From Fragum whitleyi (lineage: Eukaryota > Mollusca > Bivalvia > Cardiida > Cardiidae), in assembly GCA_948146395.1 (NCBI GenBank), contig OX411547.1, positions 32,592,614-32,656,613 on the forward strand: DNA of 64,000 bases, given 5' to 3'. Below, piece after piece: positions 46,001 to 56,400 of this stretch. Position 1 is the first letter of the stretch. The number at the start of each line of letters is the position of its first letter. The translations under genes were made by a program, and so were the position numbers. Under the pieces are notes generated by a model, which saw nothing but the letters and a program-made list of their open reading frames with translations, ran no database searches and was not told where the DNA came from.

Positions 46001-49000
46001 TTTTCTCAAAATGTTATTTTCCATGACATGGGCTTTGGACTGTATTTATCACCTTCTGTGAAAGCTCTGATAATATATTTTTAGCTCGGCTGTTTTCGGA
46101 GAAAACCCGAGGTATTGCTATAGCCTCCGTGTCGTCGTCGTTGTCGTCGTCGTTGTCGTCGTCGTCGTTGTCGTCGTCGTTGTCGTCGTCGTGCGAAAAC
46201 TTTGACATTTTGTTATATCTCTGGTTCTACTGAAGGCATTCACTTGAAACTTGGCACACATGTTTACCATCAAAAGAGCAACCTATTCTATCAAGGAGGA
46301 TAACTCTAGATGCATTTTGTGCAAATTATGCCCCTTTTTCGACTTAGATTTTTTTCCCACCATCCAGCACTGGACAGCCGAGCGTAGGCACCCGTAGGCG
46401 GTGCTCTTGTTTTATATTTTGATTTCATTAGTTTTTATTGGAATCAAGATAAGATTGAGTTATAATTCAAATCGAGGTCGTGGTAAAATATTCTAGGTAG
46501 TCAGCAAATCGAGTATTTTCTTCCTAAAGCCCTGTCTAGAGTTTTACATCTAGATGACCTTACAGATTAAATAATCCAATAGAAAATAGAAAATCAGACC
46601 AGAAAATGATAACAATCTTGTTATTGTAAGACATTCCATGCCCCTATATTGACCCTTGAATAACCTGCTAACTGTAAACCTGTACATTGGGCTCTGCAGA
46701 GTTTACCAGTCCCACTGATCGGCCAGTCAGAGAATATAAGCTGATAAGAAATTTTCTTTCTCTAGTTGAATTGGCTTATTTTTTCACAATACATCAGATC
46801 AGTGGGACGGGAGCCAGTCTATGGTTACGGAAATAGTGAAAATATGGCAAAAAATATTGGATCCTGCGATAAGTTAATAAGTAAGCAAGCTAATTTGATG
46901 AGACTTGGTATATGACTAGATGGCAATGTGTAGATTATGCACATCATTTTATCTTTGTTCTTTGACAAAAAGTGCGGTTGCTATGGTAACGGAAATAGTG
47001 AAAATATGGCAAAAAATGGATCCTGCAATAACTTAATAACTAAGCAAGCTAACTTGATGAAACCTGTTTTAAAATGTAAAAAAAATTATAAGCCATGTTA
47101 GTCAGGGTGGTGATGCAGCAGTATTAGTCACCTCCAGTGAAAGTTCTCATTTCTTACCAACAAGACTGAAGAAAAACATCTTGGATCAGACAAGGTAACT
47201 GTTATTGATACTATTTCTTGCATCTGTCTATTGCTTGCATGAATTGTATAGTGGGCACAGCAGAGACAACAACTCATGTAAGTCTTGTTTAACCCTTTCC
47301 AAAACAAGACCTGGTTTTGACGTCCCTGATAGAATTGGCGTGGGAAAACATTGAGACAAACGAAGCCGGTAGGGGACTTTATGTGTTGCATACAACACCA
47401 GATACTTGTTAACCACTGTCATGCTGAACCCGGAATATTCCTGCTTTGTAGTCTACACTACCCATTTCTCACTTTCAAACCAGAATTATCAATGGATTTA
47501 ATTTTTCAAATAAAAAATGACCGTCAGTTGGTACTTTCAGTGCTCTTTGCCCTTTGATTTGATGAAAATTTTTAGACAAAATTTAATAAGCATGACAAGG
47601 GTTTATAGATCAAAAGATAGGGGCTAGGTTGTATCATTGGTGTTTTTCTGCAAAAACTTAATCTGCAAACTGGCAATTTTCCCATAACTTGTTGGCCAAC
47701 AACTACAGGCATGAAGGACCTAGGTAGCTACTACCAGTCCTCCCTGAAATCCACAGGTCTAGGGCCCAAGGACTGGTGTAAGTGTCAATCCCTGATATAT
47801 GATCAAAGTAGTTGAATGTTATCTCCTGTAATCATGATTTCTTTAGCCAAAGTAATTGATTGTAATTGATTACATGCTTAGAATAAGAGTAATGGATTAT
47901 TAATCTATCACACAAAATTCCCCAAGTAATCAAATCTATTACAGGTGAAAGTAATCGAACCCTCACCCTGTAACAGTAGTAGTGCACTGACCTCTTGATT
48001 TGTTATTGTCTAGGTCCAGAACCAGCATATTCACTATCTAATGTTGACAGAACCAAGCTTCCAACAGCCCCTAAAGCGGCAAGAATTCTAGAAGATTTGG
48101 ATAGAGTTCCAAAGGAGCCCCCTTTCACAGCATTCATTGGAAATCTGCCATATGAGGTGTCGGAGGAGAAGATTAAAGATTTCTTTCATAAATTACCAGT
48201 AAGTTACCATTAAATTAACCATGTTCAAGTAAACTTGAATTATTGAGCATGCATACAATTGACATTCATTTTGTATCTGAAGAGTCACACAAAATAATAA
48301 CATTTAGTGAATATTTAAGGACTACATTCAATTACGCCTTATGCCTTTAGACAATCATGATAAAGGCTATTCAATTTACCATTATGGGAAATAATATGGA
48401 GGATAAATGCCGTTTTTCTGAATCAATTTTGATTGCATTCCATAGTAGCAGTTATTCATTGTTTTGTGTCATTTTCACCGAAAATGCGTCAAAACGCACA
48501 AATTTGTGCATCAGGGAATACCCTGGATATTTCATATCTCTATCATTTCATGCAATTACTTTCTTCAACTTAAAGATTTATTTGTTTGCAATTACAGGGT
48601 TTTCATTAGCATCCAAAAGCCAAGAGTCAATGACCCTTGAGTCAAAATTTCCAAGAGTCAAAATGAAAATCTTGTGCGTCAAATGTGACAGAATCATGCA
48701 TCTACCCCCCCCTCCCCCAATTAAAAATAAAATGAAAAAAAAAAAAAAATAAGTTTCAAATTCATAAAAAATGGGGGAAACTCATTTTAGTTGTATTGAA
48801 ACAGATAAAATTAGGTACAGGTCATTTTTCAAAAGGTGCCTCAAAATAAACAATAAATGTTTTATCACCATCATAGTTCACCACAATTTCCAGTCATTAA
48901 AAAATTACTAAAGAGCTTAATTTCAGACTAAATGCTTGTTTTTTCGTAAGTACAATAAAGTTGAAAGAGTTATGAAGTTTCATATGCTAGTAAAAGGTTC

Positions 49001-50391
49001 TGAAGATTTTTATTTTTCAATTAAAAAAATAGATTCCAACCACGAAAACCCATGACAATTCACAACAGATCCTACTCTTGGTGTTTACTGGCTTACCTTT
49101 TAGAAACTGTTTGAATTATAGAAAAATTACTTAATTAAAGGTTGATTTTAGTGTGAACAGAGGTAAAGCAAATGTGTTTTAGCTGATTTTCACAGGTGTC
49201 AAAAGACTGTCAATTACGATCGCCGATGCATATCCGATCACCGGAGTGGGTTAATTGCCAATCAAGCTAGGTGTTATGAGACCACCAGTTAACTATTTTC
49301 CAATAACATGACACACTTCTAACAACCCTTGACGCACAGCTGCTATTTTTGAAGAGTCAAAATGACGCACCAGCTCAAATTTCTAAGAGTCAAAATTGCA
49401 TCATTTTGAATTTCTGCGCGTCAAAACCCGGGGTCCCGGGTCAAACGAAAACCCTGAATTAAATGATCAAAACCAGTCAGTCTTAACATGTTTTAAAAGT
49501 TGAAGTTATATTGAAATTTGAGTCTAAGTATTTTTAAAAGAATTATGAAGTAAAATATGTATATATAATTACAGGTTGTAAACATACGATTACCAGAAGA
49601 AAATGGCCGGTTTAGAGGTTTTGGATATGTACAGTTTGATACTAGACAAGCTCTGATAGATGCACTCACAAAAAATGAAGAGGTATAAAATGTTCATTAA
49701 TTTTGAGCTGAGTTTCACATTTATAAAATATGAATACTAACTGACTGCCAACCTCATAGCTTTAAAGGATAGCTCTAATTGAATGAGTAATATGATAATT
49801 ATTGACTAAAGTAGAATTTGATACATATTTTAACACTATCCTGTTTATCAAAACTTTGGACCTGTCCAAATTCAAAGGTTTTGCAGATGAAAATTTAAAA
49901 AGGGGATTTAATTTGAAAATAACCATTCAGTAGGGTAGAAAATAGTGTGGAAAAGAAGAAATTGCTTGTCAGAAGCAATTTCTTCTTTTTATGCCCCGCA
50001 TCGATAGATCGGGGGCATATTGTTTTACTCATGTCCGTCTGTCTGTCTGTCCGTCCGTCTGTCCGAAAACTTAACCTTGCCAATATCTTCAAGCCTATTA
50101 AAGATACAAAGCTAATATTTGGCATGATGATAGATCTCAATGATCCGCATCTGCTGGTACCAAAGTCAAGGTCATGTGACAAGGTCAAGGTCATCTGTCA
50201 AGGTCAAACGTCCGAAAACTTAACCCGAAAACTTAACCTTGCCAATATCTTCAAGCCTATTCAAGATACAAAGCTAATATTTGGCATGATGATAGATCTC
50301 AATGATCTGCATCCGCTGGTAACAAAGTCAAGGTCATGTGACAAGGTCAAGGTCATCTGTCAAGGTCAAACTTTGAAAAAAAATGCCGTTA

Positions 50392-50426
<35 letters not shown>

Positions 50427-53400
50427 CACAATGTTTTCTCAATCATAAAATCACAGGCACGTAAAAAAGCAGGGATTAAACAGCATTATGAATATCGCTG
50501 GCTATGCTCATTTACAAGACTTTAACTAAGTATGTTGATTGGTCATTCTATAAGTTGCTTACAATGTAAAGACATACTTATTTAATTAATAGTAATTTCA
50601 CATGTATACAGATAAAGTGATGATTTATTTTAATTTCGTTGTAAACCATTATCTCTTGATGGCCTTGTTGGACCCTTTTTATATTGTTTATTTTTCAATG
50701 ATTTACAGACTTTAGCTGGAAGAAAAGTCAGGGTAGATTTGGCAGGGCAATCTCAACATGGAGGTTTGTGAATTTTCTGTGTAAAAACCTGTTATGGTTG
50801 TGATATTTGTATGCCCCACACCGATATATCAGGGGGATATTGTTTTACTGGTGTCTGTCCTTCTACAAAATTTTAACATGCAAACGAAAACTTTTTCTGC
50901 AACTGCAACATTATTTGAGCAATTCAAATATCTGGCATGAAGGTTCCTCTCATCAATATACTTCATTGAATGTCAAGGTCAATATTCAAGGTCAAACTTC
51001 TAAAAAAATGCCTGTTTGGCGGGAGCATTAGTTTTCCACAAACACATCTTGTCAAAGCACAAAGCTAGTTTCTTGTACTAAAGTAATTTCAAGCTTTGAA
51101 TTTAAATGGCTAATTCACTAAGTAAAAATCCCTTGTCATGGTGAACTCTGAATATTTCTGCTCAAACAGGAGGTATACACAAAGATTAGCCTGCATGTAT
51201 GTGCAGACTGAGCTTATTTTATACAGTCTGATTTTCCTTTTCTAGCCAGAAAAATTTAAAAATTATATTATCAAAATGAATTTTTTACAAATAATTAATT
51301 CATCCAGTGCATCCAAGAAACAATGCTCATATTTCGACTGCTGAGCGCAATACTATTCTAAGTCATTTTTCACAATTTTTCAGGAGAATGAAAAAACTGT
51401 TTCATTTTTTCTATAACAATAATAATTATTTATTTTTTTAATATCCTTTTATCCAATACATTTAAAGTAAGATAAAAATTTAACTTTCCAAGAAAACATG
51501 ATTTTAAAAGAATTATTTGTATTTTTCAACTTAGAATAGTATTGCAGGCAAAATTCAGCCATTTTCGAAGAAAAAAATACATGCAATATTATTCCAAGTT
51601 GAAATAGAATAATATGGCATTGAAAAGTTTAACCAATTCTTACTACAATACTATTGCATTTTCTTCTTTTGGGTGTAAAAATGATAATCAATTTGTGTTT
51701 TTCATAGGTTTTGATCTCATGAAATAAGATATGAGTGTATTACTAATGGAAAAATCTAGACAAAGTGACAAAAATAGACAAAACTTAATTCTAATCTTAT
51801 CCAAGTTCTTTTTATTTGAGATATACATTGGTCCATAGTATACATCATTAATTTTATCAAGTACTGAAAAGCATTCACAATTTAAAATAAATTAAGAACT
51901 TATTAGTAAATGTCCTGACACAATTATAGATAAATTTGAATCACCAACCATGGTTAATATAACAATTATAGATTTTTACAGTACTGTTGAATTATATCTT
52001 TGTTTTCATAAAGCTCCCAGCCATTAAAATGTTTTAAAAGACAAGCTTTTCAACATCAAATAATTGTCAATGATTTAACAAAACCATGTAACTACAGCTT
52101 AATTTAGCTGTAGTTGTGAAGTTAAAGTCACCCAAATATGTGAACTATTCTGATTTTCATTTTAAATATGCTATTTTCTTCTCTTGGGATTTTGAAAAAT
52201 AAGTAATGTGACAAAATAGTTTAAAACTTGGAAAAAAGGCTAAGAAAAAAAAAGACATACCGTAGCTAAATAGTAAATACAGTAGAGATTGTGAACAATC
52301 AGAAAAAGCATAGACCAGCAATTTCAAGTGAGTGATCAAAGATCAATTCTAAATTGAAAATGATAGGAGATAACAGATTCTCAAGCCTCACTTTTGCTTG
52401 CAGAACTATAACTTCCCAAAAAGCTAACACAAAACCCTTGATGTTTGGTAATGAAATTAAAGATCCATTATTTTACTCTTCAGTCCTCCACATGGGGCAG
52501 CAACAAATAAGAAGAGTGATGAACACTTGGTGTTATGTTTGAGCACATACTGATAAGATCAGTGAATTTATCGTCAGAGATTGGAATTACATCATTAATC
52601 ATATATCAAAGTTGATGTTGCTCACATTAACGAGTGACCTACACCTTTGAGAAGATCCACCTCATACCAAATACCCCCATAATCATTTTTGTACTGGAAA
52701 GTATTTTTGCTTCTCACAGCCATGTCAGTTTAAATAGTTTAATCCCATTCCAATTGACCTTTTCATTATCTTGGTTCAAAGTATAGTTTTTAAAATTGTC
52801 AGACACTGTTTTAAAACCATTAAATCCCTCAAACCTCATTTCTCTAACAAAATATGGATTTGCTGCCTTCTTGCTGTCCTAACAGTTGAGGACCATTGTG
52901 ATGTTGTGTAGATTCTAATATTTCAAGAAGCTTTTTCAATAGTGGCATGGACACTATCATTTTCATTCTGGGTGTGGCCCTTCTCAAGAAATTTGTGAGT
53001 GAAGACAGAGAGCATTAATGCAATACCAGTACACATTTAAAATGAACATGTTTTTAGCTCACCTGAGCACGAAGTGCTCAAGGTGAGCTTTTGTGGTAAG
53101 GTGGATGTCCGTCGTCCGTCGTTCGTCGTCCGTCGTCCGTCGTGTGTCGTCAACATTTACCTTGTATGCACTCTAGAGGCCACATTTTTTGCCTGATCAT
53201 CCTGAAATTTGGTCAGAATGATTGGCTTGATAAAATCTCGGACGAGTTCGAAATTGGGTCAAGTGGGGTCAAAAACTAGGTCACAGGGTCAAATCTTAGA
53301 AAAACCTTGTATGCACTCTAGAGGCCACATTTTGTGCCCAATCAACCTGAAATTTGGTCAGAATGATTGTCTTGATAAAATCTAGAATGAGTTTAAAATT

Positions 53401-56400
53401 GGGTCAAGTGGGGTCAAAAACTAGGTCACAGGGTCAAATCTTAGAAAAACCTTGTATGCACTCTAGAGGCCACATTTTTTGCCTGATCAACCTGAAATTT
53501 GGTCAGAATGATTGGCTTGATAAAATCTCGGACGAGTTCGAAATTGGGTCAAGTGGGGTCAAAAACTAGGTCACAGGGTCAAATCTTAGAAAAACCTTGT
53601 ATGCACTCTAGAGGCCACATTTTGTGCCCAATCAACCTGAAATTTGGTCAGAATGATTGTCTTGATAAAATCTAGAATGAGTTCAAAATTGGGTCAAGTG
53701 GGGTCAAAAACTAGGTCATGGGGTCAAATCTTAGAAAAACCTTGTATGCACAAGAGAGGCCACATTTTTTGCCCGATCAACCTGAAATTTGGTCAGAATG
53801 ATTGTCTTGATAAAATCTAGAATGAGTTCAAAATTGGGTCAAGTGGGGTCAAAAACTAGGTCACAGGGTCAAATCTTAGAAAAACCTTGTATGCACAAGA
53901 GAGGCCACAATTTTTGCCTGATCAACCTGAAATTTGGTCAGAATGATTGTCTTGATAAAATCTAGAATGAGTTCAAAATTGGGTCAAGTGGGGTCAAAAA
54001 CTAGGTCACAGGGTCAAATCTTAGAAAAACCTTGTATGCACTCTAGAGGCCACAATTTTTGCCCGATCAACCTGAAATTTGGTCAGAATGATTGTCTTGA
54101 TAAAATCTCGAATGAGTTCAAAATTGGGTCAAGTGGGGTCAAAAACTAGGTCATGGGGTCAAATCTTAGAAAAACCTTGTATGCACAAGAGAGGCCACAT
54201 TTTTTGCCCGATCAACCTGAAATTTGGTCAGAATGATTGTCTTGATAAAATCTAGAATGAGTTCAAAATTGGGTCAAGTGGGGTCAAAAACAAGGTCACA
54301 GGGTCAAATCTTAGAAAAACCTTGTATGCACAAGAGAGGCCACAATTTTTGCCTGATCAACCTGAAATTTGGTCAGAATGATTGTCTTGATTAAATGTCG
54401 AATGAGTTCAAAATTGGGTCAAGTGGGGTCAAAAATTAGGTCACAGGGTCAAATCTTAGAAAAACCTTGTATGCACTCTAGAAGCCACATTTTTTGCCTG
54501 ATCAACCTGAAATTTGGTCAGAATGATTGTCTTGATTAAATCTCAAATGAGTTTAAAATAGGGTCAAGTGGGATCAAAAACTAGGTCACAGGGTCAAATC
54601 TTAGAAAAACCTTGTATGCACAAGAGAGGCCACAGTTTTTGCCTGATCAACCTGAAATTTGGTCAGAATGATTGTCTTGATTAAATGTCGAATGAGTTCA
54701 AAATTGGGTCAAGTGGGGTCAAAAACTAGGTCACAGGGTCAAATCTTAGAAAAACCTTGTATGCACTCTAGAAGCCACATTTTATGCCTGATCAACCTGA
54801 AATTTGGTCAGAATGCTTATCTTTAGGAAATCTGGGACAAGTTCGAAATTGGGTCAAGTGGGGTCAAAAACTAGGTCAAGAGATCAAATCTTAGAAAAAC
54901 CTTGTGAACACTCTAGAGGCCATATTTTTAGCCCAATCAACCTGAAAATTGGTCAGCATGATTATCTTGATAAAATCTCGGACAAGTTTGAAATTGGGTC
55001 AAGTGGGGTCAAAAACTAGGTAACGGGGTCAAATCTTAGAAAAACCTTGTTGACACTCTAGAGGCCATATGTTTAGCCCAATCAACCTGAAAATTGGTCA
55101 GAATGATTATCTTGATGAAATCTCGAACTATTTTGAAATTGGGTCAAGTGGGGTCAAAAACTAGGTCACAGGGTCAAATCTTAGAAAAACCTTGTGGACA
55201 CTCTAGAGGCCATATTTATAGCCCAATCAACCTGAAAATTGGTCAGAATGATTATCTTGATGAAATCTCAGACAAGTTCGAAATTGGGTCAAGTGGGGTC
55301 AAAAACTAGGTCACAGAGTCAAATCTTAGAAAAACCTTGTGGACACTCTAGAGGCCATATTTATAGCCCAATCAACCTGAAAATTGGTCAGAATGATTAA
55401 CTTGATGGAACTTCGGACAAGTTTGAAATTGGGTCAAGTGGGGTCAAAAACTAGGTCACGGAGTCAAATCTTAGAAAAACCTTTTAAGATTGTTAATTCA
55501 GGTGAGCGATTAAGGGCCACTATGGCCCTCTTGTTATTCTGACCACAACAGTTGTCAGAATGAAATACAAATTACTTTTTGCCTTTTAATGACTGATTTT
55601 TTATAAACCAATATAAACATGATGCTACTTTGCAGCTGCCATGCCCAGATATAGCTTAATTCCACATGAAGCAGAAACCATCTTTATTGCCAAGGTCATA
55701 AATGGTAAAATTGTTGATGCTTAGTTTCCTTTTATGATAGAGGCATGATTCACTACTATGGGGGTCAATAAAATTTGCTCAAGATCAAAACATGTTGCAA
55801 GAAATGTTTTGTCTTCATTAGTTTGAGCTTATAATTTATCCTCATTTTTTGACTTCGTTCATTTTCTTATGTTCCTACACAACTCCTCCAGTTCCTTTTT
55901 CTTCCTCTTGAACATCTCTCTCTCTCTCTCTCACTCTATCATTATTTTCTTCATAACAAGCATTCAATCCATTTATACTATCATTCAAAGTTTCTCCCCT
56001 ATCAATGTTTGCTAGTTCTACATCATCCAGTCTACCTTTACCTCTTGCACTATTCTCTTCTGTACCAACGCCTCTACCTCCTCCTCCTGTATTATTCTTT
56101 TCTACATCAACCCTTCTACATCCACCTCTTACACAATTTTCATCTATACCAACACCTCTACTCCTCCCACATTACTCTTTTCTACATCAACCCTTCTACC
56201 CTCAACTCTTGAACTACTCTCATCTGTACCAATGCATATACCTCCCCCTCCTACATTACTCCCATCTACATCAACCCTTCTATCCCTACCCTGTGCACTA
56301 CTCTCATCTATACCCATCCCTCTACCTCCACCTTGTTCATTACTCTTTTCTACATCAACCCTTCTACCCCCACCTCTAGCACAACTCTCATCTGTACTAA

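Larger units (their letters stand above)
41980..46821. mobile_element. 4.84-kb inverted-repeat transposon inserted in the pearl-like array (9-bp TSD)
   Basis: Left end TAGCCTGGCTCCC and right end GGGAGCCAGTCTA are inverted repeats (12/13), flanked by TGGTTACGG on both sides. Behind each end is a hairpin: CCAGGCTGTCAG/CTGACAGCCTGG on the left, GTCCCACTGATC/GATCAGTGGGAC on the right. A perfect 13-bp inverted pair AACTCTGCAGAGC (42093) / GCTCTGCAGAGTT (46691) follows. A 9-bp duplication fits Mutator-like elements, but no transposase is seen. It carries three pearl-like elements inside (43848, 45240, 46079). Confidence 0.75.
41583..47065 (+). mobile_element. Pearl/HINE-like element split by a 4.84-kb insertion
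   Basis: Hairpin AGTCCCCTACCGG / CCGGAGGGGACT, then (CCGT/CTGT)n at 41636-41680, then ~160-bp units (GATCCTGCGATAA, ACTAAGCAAGC, TGGTATATGACTAGATGGC, GTTGCTATGGTTACGG). The array stops at 41979 and resumes in mid-unit at 46822, ending about 47065. It starts only 20 bp after the exon 2 donor. Confidence 0.75.

Noticed and set aside
34645..49456. 8-bp target duplications for the CAGGGTT elements (classical hAT)
   Set aside because: Only five flanking bases match on each of A, B and D; extending to eight introduces mismatches in all three.
53354..55309. Repeated 71-residue ORFs (MVRM... / GQVGSKTRSQGQ...) as a gene family
   Set aside because: They start at multiples of 145 bp and simply read the tandem unit. 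145 is not a multiple of 3, and the frame differs at each unit.
53160..55480. CRISPR-like array
   Set aside because: The 145-bp units follow each other directly without unique spacers, and the context is eukaryotic.
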